Program-made: the position numbers and the translations under genes
Notes under the pieces: model-generated
Seen by the model: only the letters and a program-made list of their open reading frames with translations
Databases searched by the model: none
What the model was told of the DNA's origin: nothing
Shown: positions 53,901-63,730 of the stretch, piece by piece
Numbering within the stretch: position 1 is the stretch's first letter
Layout of the letters: each line of letters opens with the position of its first letter
Source: Neorhizobium sp. JUb45
GTDB taxonomy: Bacteria > Pseudomonadota > Alphaproteobacteria > Rhizobiales > Rhizobiaceae
Direction of reading: 5' to 3'
NCBI RefSeq assembly: GCF_004343585.1
Contig: NZ_SLYW01000003.1
Coordinates: 847,857 to 911,856 of the forward strand
Length of the DNA stretch: 64,000 nt

Positions 53901-55547
53901 ATGAGCCAACCGCTTCTGAATGTCGAGAACCTCACGGTCTCGTTCACCACCTACGGCCGCACGCGCCAGGTTCTCAACAATGTCTCGTTCAGCGTGTCTG
54001 CTGGCGAACGCGTGGCTCTGATCGGCGAAACCGGCTCCGGCAAATCGGTGACGGCCAAGGCGATCATCGGCACGCTGCCGAAAAATGCCTCCGTCCAGTC
54101 CGGTGCCATCTCCTTCGGTGGCCGCAACGTCTTCGAAATGCCGCGCGGCGAGCGCGAGAGCATGAAGGGCAGCGCCTTTTCGCTGATCATGCAGGACCCG
54201 CTGTCCTCGTTCAATCCGGTCTTCAAGATCGGCACCCATCTCGATGACGTCATGCGGTTCGCCGACAAGCGCGCCGGCAAGTCGTCGTCTCGCTCGGAGC
54301 GCCGCACCCGCATCGCCGCCGTGCTGCGCCGGGTGCAGCTGGCCGATACCGACCGCGTCATGAACGCCTATCCGTCGGAACTGTCGGGCGGCATGCGCCA
54401 GCGCGTGCTGATCGGGCTGGCGCTTCTGCACCAGCCAAAACTTCTGATCGCCGATGAGCCTGGCACCGCGCTGGACGTCACGACACAGGACGAGATCCTC
54501 AACCTCATCAACCAACTGGTTGTCGAGGAGAACATGGCGCTGCTGATGATCACCCACAATCTCGGTGTCGTGCGCAAGGTCGCCGACCGGGTCGTGGTCA
54601 TGCATCATGGCGATATCGTCGAGACCGGCCCCTGTGCGGAAATCCTGTCGGCGCCGAAACAGCCCTATACGATCTCGCTGCTCGATGCGGTGCCGCCGCT
54701 TTATGGTTCGCGTGTCATCGACCAGAAGGGCAGTGAACGCCCGCCAATCGTCACCGTCGATGGCCTCAACAAGATTTATGGTCGCCGTCCCGGCTACCAC
54801 GCGGTGCGCGACGTCAATCTGACGCTGCGCGAAGGCGAGGTTTTGGGGCTTGCCGGTGAAAGTGGTTCGGGCAAGACCACGGTCGCCCGTATCATCATGG
54901 ATCTCATCGACCCGACCACGGGAAGCGTGTCTATCGATGCGCCGGCGTCGGCCAAGGGCAAACGCCTGACGCAGATCGTCTACCAGAACCCCGGCACCTC
55001 GTTGAACCCGAAACGCACGGTCAAACAGACGCTCAGCCTGCCGCTGAAATCGATTGGTCTCGACGGCGCCGCCCGCGAGGCGCGCATGAACGAGCTGATG
55101 GGCCTCGTGCGGCTGCCGCAATCCTATCTCGGCAAATATCCGCACGAGCTTTCCGGCGGCCAGAAGCAGCGTGTGGCGATTGCCCGTGCGCTTGCGGCGG
55201 AACCAAAGATCCTGATCCTCGATGAACCGACCGCGGCACTCGATGTATCGGTGCAGAAGACGGTGATCGAGCTGCTTCTGCAGCTGCGCGAGGAGCTTGG
55301 TCTCACCTATCTGATGATCTCCCACGATCTGTCGCTGATGCGCAATTTCTGCTCGCGCATCGCCATCATGCTGCGCGGCGAAATCATCGAGGAGGGGGCC
55401 ACCCCGGACGTTTTTGCCGAACCGAAACATCCCTATACCCGCGCGCTGATCGCGGCGATCCCGGTCGTCAGCGATGAGGAGGAGCGCCTGAAACCTGTCG
55501 TGACGGAGGAAGAGCGCACGCGCTTCCTCGTCAAGACAACCGATTGA
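53901..55547 (+). CDS. Fused two-domain peptide-type ABC ATPase (DppD-DppF)
   Basis: A 548-residue protein with two complete nucleotide-binding domains. The first has GETGSGKS near 41, LSGGMRQRVLIGLAL and LLIADEPGTALD; the second has AGESGSGKTT near 318, [15 protein letters not shown] and ILILDEPTAALD. It energises the two permeases. Such fusions are common for glutathione- and dipeptide-type importers. Confidence 0.95.
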   Translation: MSQPLLNVENLTVSFTTYGRTRQVLNNVSFSVSAGERVALIGETGSGKSVTAKAIIGTLPKNASVQSGAISFGGRNVFEMPRGERESMKGSAFSLIMQDPLSSFNPVFKIGTHLDDVMRFADKRAGKSSSRSERRTRIAAVLRRVQLADTDRVMNAYPSELSGGMRQRVLIGLALLHQPKLLIADEPGTALDVTTQDEILNLINQLVVEENMALLMITHNLGVVRKVADRVVVMHHGDIVETGPCAEILSAPKQPYTISLLDAVPPLYGSRVIDQKGSERPPIVTVDGLNKIYGRRPGYHAVRDVNLTLREGEVLGLAGESGSGKTTVARIIMDLIDPTTGSVSIDAPASAKGKRLTQIVYQNPGTSLNPKRTVKQTLSLPLKSIGLDGAAREARMNELMGLVRLPQSYLGKYPHELSGGQKQRVAIARALAAEPKILILDEPTAALDVSVQKTVIELLLQLREELGLTYLMISHDLSLMRNFCSRIAIMLRGEIIEEGATPDVFAEPKHPYTRALIAAIPVVSDEEERLKPVVTEEERTRFLVKTTD

Positions 55548-55559
55548 GAGGAGCCTGAC

Positions 55560-57116
55560 GTGTATCGCGTTGGAATTGACGTTGGCGGCACCAATACGGA
55601 TGCTGTCGTTCTGCAAGGCAAGACGGTTCTGGCCGGCGTAAAGGCTTCGACCACCGAGGATGTGACCTCGGGCGTGATCGAGGCGCTGGAAAAGGTCATC
55701 GAAGCCTCCGGCATCGACCGGCAGCGCATCGGCGCCGTGATGATCGGCACCACGCATTTCACCAATGCGGTGATCGAGCGCCGGCATATGGAAGAGGTCG
55801 CGGCGATCCGTCTTGGCCTGCCGTCCGGTGCCGGTCTGCCGCCGATGGTCGATTGGCCGGATGACGTGCGCGAGATCGTCGGCAACCACGGTTATCAGGT
55901 GCGCGGCGGTTACGAATTCGACGGGCGTGAAATCTCGCCGCTCGATGAAGACGAGATCGTGCGTATCGCCGGCGATATCCGCGCCAAGGGTCTGAAGGCT
56001 GCGGCCGTCACCTGCGTGTTCAGCGGCATCAACGATGCGATGGAACAACGCACCAAGGAAATCCTGCAACAGCATTGCCCCGGCCTGCCGGTGGTGATGT
56101 CGAAGGATATCGGTCGTCATGGTCTGCTTGCGCGCGAAAGTGCTGCAATCATGAATGCCAGCCTGCTGTCGCTGGCCGACCGCACGGTCGCCGCTTTCGG
56201 CAAGGCGCTGGAAACGGCCGGCATCACTGCGCCGTTCTACATCACCCAGAACGACGGAACGCTGATGGCAGCCGATGTCGTGCGTGGTTTCCCGGTTCTC
56301 ACCTTCGCTTCCGGCCCGACCAATTCCATGCGGGGTGCTGCCTTCCTCACCGGCATCAAGGATGCCGTCGTGGTCGATGTCGGCGGCACCACGTCCGACG
56401 TTGGTTCGCTGTCGCACGGTTTTCCGCGCCAGGCATCCACGACTGTCGATATCGGCGGCGTGCGCACCAATTTCCGCATGCCGGACGTGTTTTCGATCGG
56501 CCTCGGCGGCGGTTCGCTGGTGGTCGAAACCGATAAGGGCGTGACCATCGGCCCGAAATCAGTGGGCTACCGTGTCCGTCAGGATGCGATCTGCTTCGGC
56601 GGCAAGACCCTGACGGCAACGGATATCGCCGTTGCTTCCGGCAAGGCGGATATGGGCGATGCCGGTTTGCTGGCCGGTCTCGATCCGTCGCTGGTGGAAG
56701 CGGCCGCGAAAAAGATCGATGCCATGCTGGAAGCCTGTGTCGAGCGCAGCCGCATTTCCTCGACGCCGGTTCCGGTCATCGCCGTTGGCGGCGGATCCAT
56801 CCTGATGCCGGACAAGATCGGTGATCTCGATGTCATCCGCCCGGACAATTTTGCTGTCGCCAATGCGGTCGGTGCTGCAATCGCCCAGATCAGCGGTGAA
56901 ACCGATCGCGTCTTTTCGCTGATCGATGGCCGCACCCGCGAAAGCGCGCTGGCTGAAGCCGAAGCCGAAGCGCGCGAAAAGGCGATTGCCGCGGGAGCGC
57001 TCGCCGAAACACTCGAAGTCATCGAACGCGAGGACACGCCGCTGGCCTATCTGCCCGGCAATGCCACCCGCATTCACGTCAAGGTCGTTGGAGAAATGGG
57101 AGGCCATGGTGGCTGA
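55560..57116 (+). CDS. HyuA-like hydantoinase/oxoprolinase subunit (copy 1)
   Basis: A 518-residue member of the hydantoinase A/5-oxoprolinase family with actin-like ATPase fold. The ATP/phosphate site is GIDVGGTNTDAVVL, with IGTTHFTNAVIERR near 62-75, FASGPTNSMRGAAFL near 245 and DVGGTTSDVGSL near 275. It is much shorter than usual HyuA (about 690) and lacks most of the C-terminal domain. It starts with GTG, 12 bases after the ATPase. The partner DUF917 protein overlaps its end by 11 bases. No HyuB is present. Confidence 0.88.
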   Translation: MYRVGIDVGGTNTDAVVLQGKTVLAGVKASTTEDVTSGVIEALEKVIEASGIDRQRIGAVMIGTTHFTNAVIERRHMEEVAAIRLGLPSGAGLPPMVDWPDDVREIVGNHGYQVRGGYEFDGREISPLDEDEIVRIAGDIRAKGLKAAAVTCVFSGINDAMEQRTKEILQQHCPGLPVVMSKDIGRHGLLARESAAIMNASLLSLADRTVAAFGKALETAGITAPFYITQNDGTLMAADVVRGFPVLTFASGPTNSMRGAAFLTGIKDAVVVDVGGTTSDVGSLSHGFPRQASTTVDIGGVRTNFRMPDVFSIGLGGGSLVVETDKGVTIGPKSVGYRVRQDAICFGGKTLTATDIAVASGKADMGDAGLLAGLDPSLVEAAAKKIDAMLEACVERSRISSTPVPVIAVGGGSILMPDKIGDLDVIRPDNFAVANAVGAAIAQISGETDRVFSLIDGRTRESALAEAEAEAREKAIAAGALAETLEVIEREDTPLAYLPGNATRIHVKVVGEMGGHGG

Positions 57117-58242
57117 ACCGCGCAAGCTGAAATACGACGAAGCCGATCTGCGTACGCTCACCGTCGAGGATTTGGATGCGCTGGAAATCGGGGCCGGCAT
57201 TCTGGGCACCGGCGGCGGCGGCAATCCCTATCAGGGCAAGCTTCTGGCACTGGAAGCCATGAAGGCCGGTTACGAACTAAAGATTCTCGCCACCGACCGG
57301 ATCGAGCCGGATGCGCTGTGCATGTCGATCGGCGGCATCGGTGCCCCCGTCGTCGGCACCGAGCGTCTGCGTGAGGGCCGCGAGGGCCTGCGTTGCCTGC
57401 GCGCCATGGAAGACCTGATCCGTCAGCCGATCGATGCCATCGTCTGCGAGGAAATCGGTGGTGCAAACGCCATTAACCCGCTGGTGACGGCGGCGCTCGG
57501 CGGTCTGCCGATCCTTGATTGCGACGGCATGGGCCGCGCCTTCCCGGAAATGCAGATGACCACCTTCTCCATCTACGGTCACAGCTCGACGCCATCGGTG
57601 ATGTGCGACCTGCACGGCAATGCCGTCATCTTCAGCCACGCGGTTTCCGAAGTCTGGCATGAACGCATGGCGCGCGCCTGCGTGGTGGCGCAGGGCGGCG
57701 GCGCGATGCTGGCAACGGCACCGATGCAGGCGCATTTCGTGCACCGTTACGGCATTCCGAAAAGCTACACCAAGGCGATTGCGCTCGGTCAGGCCGTCAT
57801 CGACGCTCGCAAGGCGCAGGAAGATCCGATTGCCGCAGTCTGCAATCTTGAAGGCGGACGTCGCATCTTCAACGGCAAGATCACCGATCTGAAACGCCAT
57901 CTGCGCGGCGGCTTTGCGGTCGGCGAAATGGAACTGGCGGGCTTTGACGATTGCACCGGCCAGACCGCCGGCGTCGCCATCCAGAACGAGTTCCTGATTT
58001 TCCGCCGTAACGGCAAGGTCGAGGTCACTGTACCGGACCTGATCGTGCTGCTGGATGTCGATACCGGTTACCCGATCACCACCGAAATGCTGCGTTACGG
58101 CCAGCGTGTCGCGGTGCTGGCCATCCCCTGCCACGATCTGCTGCGCAGCGCCCAGGCACTCGACGTCGTCGGCCCGAAGGCCTTTGGCTACCCCGAGCTT
58201 ACCTTTTCTCCGCTGCCATCGATCGCAAGTCAGGCAGCCTAA
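57106..58242 (+). CDS. DUF917 (S-methyl-thiohydantoin desulfurase-type) protein (copy 1)
   Basis: A 378-residue protein of the DUF917 family, which to my knowledge is now described as S-methyl-thiohydantoin desulfurase-like. The conserved start is GAGILGTGGGGNPY near residue 27, then VCEEIGGANAINPL near 115 and DCDGMGRAFPEMQMT near 135. It overlaps the HyuA stop by 11 bases, with GGAGG before the start. The precise reaction is unknown. ATG at 57106 was chosen; the GTG three bases later is possible. Confidence 0.86.
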   Translation: MVAEPRKLKYDEADLRTLTVEDLDALEIGAGILGTGGGGNPYQGKLLALEAMKAGYELKILATDRIEPDALCMSIGGIGAPVVGTERLREGREGLRCLRAMEDLIRQPIDAIVCEEIGGANAINPLVTAALGGLPILDCDGMGRAFPEMQMTTFSIYGHSSTPSVMCDLHGNAVIFSHAVSEVWHERMARACVVAQGGGAMLATAPMQAHFVHRYGIPKSYTKAIALGQAVIDARKAQEDPIAAVCNLEGGRRIFNGKITDLKRHLRGGFAVGEMELAGFDDCTGQTAGVAIQNEFLIFRRNGKVEVTVPDLIVLLDVDTGYPITTEMLRYGQRVAVLAIPCHDLLRSAQALDVVGPKAFGYPELTFSPLPSIASQAA

Positions 58243-58280
58243 TCATAAGCGGGTGTTCCGCATCTAAGAGAGGAACTAGC

Positions 58281-59879
58281 ATGAAAACCACGTCGAAAAT
58301 GTCTCGCCTTGCCGCGCTTGCGCTTGGCACCGCGCTTACGCTTACGATGCATTCCGCATCGGCCTCGGCTGCCGACGAAAAAGTGTCGATGGCCGTCAAC
58401 ACGATGCAGATCTTCTCGTCGCTCGATCCGGCCAAGGTGACCGATTACACCGGCTACATGGCGATCGTGAACATGTATGATGGCCTCACCACCGTCAGCC
58501 CGTCGGGCGAGATCGTGCCGCATCTGGCAAAATCCTGGGAGATTTCGCCGGACGGCCTGACCTACACGTTCCATCTGCGCGATGATGCAAAGTTCCAGGA
58601 CGGCACCGCCCTCAAGGCTTCCGATATCGCATGGTCGGTGAAGCGCCTGATCGGCATCAACAAGGGCCCGTCCAACCTCGTCGTCGGCCTGATCAAGCCG
58701 GAAAACATCACCACGCCGGACGATGCGACTGTGGTCTTCAAGCTCGAGCGTCAGTTCGCACCGTTCATGTCGGTCACGCCGATCTTCATGGCGCTGAACC
58801 AGAAGCTGATCGAAGCCAACACCAAGGCCGAAGACAAGTGGGGCGAGGCCTATGTCGGCGAACATTCCGCCGGTTCCGGTCCCTACAAGCTGATCAGCTA
58901 CAACCGCTCTGCCGATATGGTCATCGCCCGCAATGCCGATTATTTCCTAGGCTGGACCAAGGGCAAGCCGATCGACGAAGTCCGTTTCGTGCAGACCAGC
59001 GACGATGCCACCGTCAAGGCTCTCGCAGAGAAGGGCGAACTTGGCCTGACCTCGCATGGTCTCGGCAACGACACCTATGAGGCAATCGGCAAGATGGATG
59101 GCTACAAGCTGATCCAGACCCGCACCGCCGGCGGCTTTGTCATCAAGCTCAACACCAAGGTTTACCCGACCGACGACGTGCATGTGCGCCGCGCCATCGC
59201 TTACGCCACCGACTACAAAACCATTCAGGAAGTCATCTATCCCGGCTTCGACATGAAGGGCCCGCTGTCGGACGCTTTCAAGGACGCGCACAACGATGGC
59301 ATCGAGCCGGGCGTCTTCGATCTTGAAAAGGCCAAGGAAGAACTGGCCAAGTCGAAATATGCCGGCCAGAAGATCACGCTGGTCAATAGCTACGTCGCTT
59401 CGCTTGCCTTCGAGGCGGAAGTGGCACTGCTGCTGCAGGCCAATCTCGAACAGATCGGCATCACGCTCGACATCAAGCCGGAGCCGTGGAACCGCATCGT
59501 CGAGCTGTCCGCCAAGCCGGAAACCACGCCAGCCTCGACGCAGGTCAACGTTTCGCCGAGCTACCCTTCGCCGGACGCGATGTTCTACAACCAGTATCAC
59601 TCCAAGGCATCCGGCACCTGGTGGGCAATGGAATGGCTGCAGAACCCGGAAATCGACGCGCTGATCGACAAGGCGCGCGGCGAAACCGATGTGGCTGCCC
59701 AGAACGCCACCTACAAGGAACTGCAGACCAAGATCGCCGATCTGCAGCCGGATGTCTGGGCCGTGGCACCGAACCGTCGTTACGGCGCCAACAAGTGCCT
59801 GCAGGGTTATGCCTTCATTCCGATGCAGAGCTGGGACCTGAATTTTTCGAACTTCTATTGGGACTGCAAGGCCAACTAA
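58281..59879 (+). CDS. Peptide-type ABC importer substrate-binding protein
   Basis: A 532-residue family 5 binding protein. The signal peptide ends near ASAADEK (residue 32). Motifs include SLDPAKVTDYTGYMAIVNMYDGL and LAKSWEISPDGLTYTFHLRDDAKFQDGT, as in DppA-type proteins. It is located between the two DUF917 genes, and serves the permeases 51988-55547. The cargo could be a peptide, a cyclic dipeptide or a hydantoin-like compound. Confidence 0.93.
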   Translation: MKTTSKMSRLAALALGTALTLTMHSASASAADEKVSMAVNTMQIFSSLDPAKVTDYTGYMAIVNMYDGLTTVSPSGEIVPHLAKSWEISPDGLTYTFHLRDDAKFQDGTALKASDIAWSVKRLIGINKGPSNLVVGLIKPENITTPDDATVVFKLERQFAPFMSVTPIFMALNQKLIEANTKAEDKWGEAYVGEHSAGSGPYKLISYNRSADMVIARNADYFLGWTKGKPIDEVRFVQTSDDATVKALAEKGELGLTSHGLGNDTYEAIGKMDGYKLIQTRTAGGFVIKLNTKVYPTDDVHVRRAIAYATDYKTIQEVIYPGFDMKGPLSDAFKDAHNDGIEPGVFDLEKAKEELAKSKYAGQKITLVNSYVASLAFEAEVALLLQANLEQIGITLDIKPEPWNRIVELSAKPETTPASTQVNVSPSYPSPDAMFYNQYHSKASGTWWAMEWLQNPEIDALIDKARGETDVAAQNATYKELQTKIADLQPDVWAVAPNRRYGANKCLQGYAFIPMQSWDLNFSNFYWDCKAN

Positions 59880-59967
59880 AGCCTTCGTGATCTCTCACGA
59901 AATCCGGTCCGCACAGATGCTTGTCTATGTGCGGGCCGGGCTCTGCCATCGACTGTTTGGGTGACAC

Positions 59968-61044
59968 ATGCTTCAGGAATTCCCCGAGGAAAATATCGAA
60001 CCGCTCGCCACGGGCGCCTGGATTCTGGGCACCGGCGGCGGTGGCAATCCCTATATCTCCACACTCAACCTGCGCCGCCTTTATGCGGAAGGCCGCCGTG
60101 TGCAGATCATCGATCCGATGGATCTCGCCGATGACGACATGGTCGCCGTGGTCTCCAAGATGGGCGCACCGCTGGTCGGTCAGGAACGTCTCAGCGATCC
60201 CGTCCATCTCGCCCGCGCTGTCGAGGTGATGGAGGATTATCTGGGAAAACCGTTCCGCGCCATCATGAGCGTCGAAATCGGCGGCTCAAACGCGCTCTCC
60301 TCCTTCCTCGCCGGTGCGATGCTCGACCGCCCTGTCGTCAATGCCGATGCGATGGGCCGCGCCTATCCCGAAGCGCAGATGACTTCGTTCGCCATCGGCA
60401 ACCTGCCGATGTTCCCGCTGTCGCTGGTCGATATCCGCGACAATGAAGTGATCGTCACCCGCGCCGCCTCGTGGAAGTGGATGGAGCGTATATCCCGAAA
60501 GGTCTGCACGGAAGTCGGCTCGACCGCCGCCACCTGCAAGGCACCTCGCTCCGGCCGCGAGGTCAAGGATTGGGGTATTCATTACACCGTCACCAAGGCA
60601 ACCGAACTCGGCCGTGCCGTCATCGAGGCGCGCGCGCGTCACGACGATCCGGTCAAGGCGGTGCTCGACCATGAAGGCGGCAAGCAGCTGTTTCGCGGCA
60701 AGATCGTCGATGTGGTGCGCGAAACCACCGGCGGCTTCCTGCGCGGCAAGACGGTCATCGAGGGCATCGATGCCGACAAGGGCTCGCGCATGGAACTGGC
60801 CTTCCAGAACGAATGGGCCGTGGCCTTCCGCGATAGCCAGCCCGTTGCCATGACACCGGACCTGCTCTGCCTGCTCGACACGGTTTCGGGCGGAGCCATA
60901 GGCACCGAATCCGTGCGTTACGGCCAGCGTGTCACTGTCGTGGCACTTCCGGCACCTGAGCTTTTGACCACGCCTGCAGGCATCGCCGCCGTCGGCCCAC
61001 GCGCCTTCGGTTATGACATCGAATTCACATCGGTATTCCCATGA
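59968..61044 (+). CDS. DUF917 (S-methyl-thiohydantoin desulfurase-type) protein (copy 2)
   Basis: A 358-residue paralogue of the protein at 57106-58242. It shows WILGTGGGGNPY near residue 18, SVEIGGSNALSSFL near 105 and NADAMGRAYPEAQMTSF near 130. Its stop overlaps the HyuA copy 2 start by 4 bases. Sequence differs clearly from copy 1, so a different substrate or a heteromer is possible. Confidence 0.87.
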   Translation: MLQEFPEENIEPLATGAWILGTGGGGNPYISTLNLRRLYAEGRRVQIIDPMDLADDDMVAVVSKMGAPLVGQERLSDPVHLARAVEVMEDYLGKPFRAIMSVEIGGSNALSSFLAGAMLDRPVVNADAMGRAYPEAQMTSFAIGNLPMFPLSLVDIRDNEVIVTRAASWKWMERISRKVCTEVGSTAATCKAPRSGREVKDWGIHYTVTKATELGRAVIEARARHDDPVKAVLDHEGGKQLFRGKIVDVVRETTGGFLRGKTVIEGIDADKGSRMELAFQNEWAVAFRDSQPVAMTPDLLCLLDTVSGGAIGTESVRYGQRVTVVALPAPELLTTPAGIAAVGPRAFGYDIEFTSVFP

Positions 61045-62579
61045 AACGCATCGGTATTGACGTTGGCGGCACCAATACGGATGCCGTGCTGATCGACGGC
61101 GACACGATCCTCTCCTCGATCAAGGTTCCGACCACGCAGGACGTCATGTCCGGCGTCAAGGCAGCACTCGCGCATGTGTCCGGCTCGATCGCTGTAAGTG
61201 GTCGTCCGCTCGACGCCGTGATGATCGGCACCACCCATTTCACCAATGCGGTCGTCGAACGCGCTCGGCTGGAACGTGTCGCGGCCATCCGCATCGCGCT
61301 GCCGAGCGGCTCTTCCCTGCCGCCGATGTGCGACTGGCCGGAAGATCTGCGCACTGCTGTCGATCCCTTGATCTTCATGGTGCATGGCGGCCATGAATAT
61401 GACGGCAGCCCGATCGTGCCGATGATCCCGGACGAGATCCGCGAAGCGGCGATGAAGATCCGCGACGCCGGCATTACCTCGATCGCGATTTCGGCAACAT
61501 TCTCGCCACTCACCACCGAATGCGAAGTGACAGCTGCCGAGATCGTCCGCTCGATCATTCCGGAAGCCCGCATCACGCTATCGCACACGCTGGGCCGCAT
61601 CGGTCTGCTGGAACGTGAGAACGTGGCGCTGCTGAATGCCGCGCTGCAATCGCTCGGCAAGACCACCGTTCAGGCGTTTTCCGACGCATTGCGTGAAGCC
61701 TCGATTGCTGCCCCGTTCTTCCTCACTCAGAACGATGGAACTGTGGCCTTGGCGGATGTGGCGGCAGCCAATCCGGTTCACAGCTTTGCCTCCGGCCCGA
61801 CCAATTCCATGCGCGGCGCGGCTTTCCTCACCGGCCTCACCGATGCGATGGTCGTCGATGTCGGCGGCACCACGTCGGATATCGGTTGCCTTGTCGGCGG
61901 TTTTCCGCGTGAGGCGAACAATATCGTGCATGTCGGCGGAGTGCGCACGCTGTTCCGCATGCCGGACCTGCTGCCGGTAGCACTTGGCGGCGGCACGATC
62001 ATCGATCCGGAAACCGGCAAGATCGGCCCGCGTTCAGTCGGTTACCGCATCCTTTCGGAAGCCCTCGTGTTCGGTGGCAATACGCTGACGACATCTGACG
62101 TGGCTGTTGCCGCAGGTCTGATCGAGATGGGAGACAAGGACCGCGTGAAGGGTCTCGATCCGGCCTTCGTCAAGGCCAGCCTCGAGCGCATCCGCGACAT
62201 GGTCACCGACAGCTTTGACCAGATGAAGACCTCGGCCGAAGATGTACCGCTGATCGCGGTCGGCGGCGGAGCCTTCCTTATCCCGGAAAAGGTTTTGGGC
62301 GCTTCCGAAGTGCTGCGTGTCGAAAACGCCGGTGTCGCCAATGCACTGGGTGCGGCGATGGCGCAGGTCTCGGGCGAAGTGGATCAAGTTTTCTCCGGCA
62401 TCAGCCGCGACGAGGCTCTGGCCACAGCGGAAGCCGAAGCGCAGGCCGCAGCCGTCGCCTCCGGCGCCAGCCGCGAAAGCCTGAAGACGCTGGAGGTCGA
62501 GGATATCCCGATCGCCTATCTGCCGGGCGGCGCGCGTCGCGTGCGCGTGCGTGTCATCGGTGATATCGAACTTAGCTGA
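61041..62579 (+). CDS. HyuA-like hydantoinase/oxoprolinase subunit (copy 2)
   Basis: A 512-residue paralogue of the copy 1 HyuA. It has GIDVGGTNTDAVLI at the N-terminus, IGTTHFTNAVVERARL near 69-85, FASGPTNSMRGAAFL and DVGGTTSDIGCL. It is also short compared with HyuA proper. It overlaps the DUF917 copy 2 gene and ends 13 bases before a terminator, closing the operon. Confidence 0.88.
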   Translation: MKRIGIDVGGTNTDAVLIDGDTILSSIKVPTTQDVMSGVKAALAHVSGSIAVSGRPLDAVMIGTTHFTNAVVERARLERVAAIRIALPSGSSLPPMCDWPEDLRTAVDPLIFMVHGGHEYDGSPIVPMIPDEIREAAMKIRDAGITSIAISATFSPLTTECEVTAAEIVRSIIPEARITLSHTLGRIGLLERENVALLNAALQSLGKTTVQAFSDALREASIAAPFFLTQNDGTVALADVAAANPVHSFASGPTNSMRGAAFLTGLTDAMVVDVGGTTSDIGCLVGGFPREANNIVHVGGVRTLFRMPDLLPVALGGGTIIDPETGKIGPRSVGYRILSEALVFGGNTLTTSDVAVAAGLIEMGDKDRVKGLDPAFVKASLERIRDMVTDSFDQMKTSAEDVPLIAVGGGAFLIPEKVLGASEVLRVENAGVANALGAAMAQVSGEVDQVFSGISRDEALATAEAEAQAAAVASGASRESLKTLEVEDIPIAYLPGGARRVRVRVIGDIELS

Positions 62580-62591
62580 AATCTGACTGCT

Positions 62592-62622
62592 ACACCCCGC
62601 ATTAAAATGCGGGGTGTTTTTC
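62592..62622 (+). terminator. Rho-independent terminator after HyuA copy 2
   Basis: ACACCCCGCAT (62592-62602) pairs with ATGCGGGGTGT (62607-62617) over a TAAA loop, and TTTTT follows. It lies between HyuA copy 2 and the asparaginase-like gene. Confidence 0.93.
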
Positions 62623-62665
62623 AATGCGGGCCGGAAATGCAGGTAGAGATATGAAGGACAGAGCC

Positions 62666-63610
62666 ATGACAAAAATTGCACTTGCGATACACGGTGGCTG
62701 CGGCGTGATGGCCAAAGATGACCTCAGCGAGGTGGAATGGGCAGCGGCGCGTGTCGATCTTCATCGGTCGCTGCAAGCCGGTTGGGCCATCCTGAAAGCC
62801 GGCGGCTTGGCGCTCGATGCGGTGCAGGCGGCGGTCGTGGTCATGGAAGACAGCCCGCATTTCAACGCCGGTCATGGCGCGGCACTCAACACCGATGGCG
62901 AACACGAACTCGATGCCTCGATCATGGATGGCAGCACGCTCGAAACCGGTGCGGTGACATTGACGCGACACATCCGCAATCCGGTCAAGGCCGCACGCCG
63001 TGTCATGGAGAAGGGGGATGCCGTTCTGCTTGGAGGTCCTGCTGCCGATGATTTCGCCAGGGTCGAAGGGCTGGATATCGTCGACCAGAACTATTTCACC
63101 ACCGAAAAGCGGGTGCAGGCGCTGGCGGCCATGAAAGCGCATGCTGCAGCCGGCACGGCGGCCAAGGCCAGCGAATCCGAAAAACACGGCACAGTCGGTG
63201 CCGTTGCGCTGGATGCGTCCGGGCACCTTGCGGCGGCGACATCGACCGGTGGTTACAACAACAAGCCGGTCGGCCGCATCGGCGATACGCCGATTGCGGG
63301 GGCGGGGACCTATGCCCGTGATGGCGTCTGCGCCGTATCGGGCACCGGCAAGGGCGAATATTTCATCCGTTATGCAGTCGGCCATGAAGTGGCGAGCCGC
63401 GTTCGCTATCTCGGCGAAAACGTCGATCAGGCGGCCACCCAGGTCATCATGGGAGAGCTTAAGCCGCATGCGATCGGTGCGGGCCTTGTCGCGATCGGCG
63501 CCGATGGCTCCGTTGCGGCGCCCTATAACACCGCAGGCATGTTCCGCGGCTGGGTGACGCCTGACGGTGATTTTTTCGTCGCAACGCATGACGAGGTTTA
63601 CGCGCTTTGA
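62666..63610 (+). CDS. Isoaspartyl peptidase/L-asparaginase (Ntn hydrolase)
   Basis: A 314-residue plant-type asparaginase homologue. IHGGCGV opens the protein; the autocleavage/nucleophile site is Thr176 in EKHGTVGAVALD, followed by ATSTGGYNNKPVGRIGDTPIAGAGTYA. It cleaves beta-aspartyl peptides or asparagine. The start at 62666 was chosen because the family sequence begins there; an in-frame ATG at 62651 is possible. A terminator separates it from the HyuA operon, though read-through could link them. Confidence 0.92.
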   Translation: MTKIALAIHGGCGVMAKDDLSEVEWAAARVDLHRSLQAGWAILKAGGLALDAVQAAVVVMEDSPHFNAGHGAALNTDGEHELDASIMDGSTLETGAVTLTRHIRNPVKAARRVMEKGDAVLLGGPAADDFARVEGLDIVDQNYFTTEKRVQALAAMKAHAAAGTAAKASESEKHGTVGAVALDASGHLAAATSTGGYNNKPVGRIGDTPIAGAGTYARDGVCAVSGTGKGEYFIRYAVGHEVASRVRYLGENVDQAATQVIMGELKPHAIGAGLVAIGADGSVAAPYNTAGMFRGWVTPDGDFFVATHDEVYAL

Positions 63611-63730
63611 ACTGTGCCCAGCTGTGTCTCTGCCGCGAGTGACGAGATGATGGTCGATAACATGGCTGCTATGTAGGCCAGGTTTTTCAAAAGGACGCGT
63701 TCTTCAGGGCCCATAAGTCCGCAAATACCG

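Noticed and set aside
52866..56417. A 1183-residue open frame on the minus strand opposite the Dpp-like and HyuA genes
   Set aside because: It is the antisense shadow of dppB, dppC, the ATPase and HyuA-1, all of which have clear family motifs; GC-rich codon use leaves long open antisense frames.
59000..62600. Possible transposon around the duplicated HyuA/DUF917 genes
   Set aside because: No inverted terminal repeats, transposase or target duplications were seen; the two copies are diverged, so this is an old duplication, not a mobile unit.
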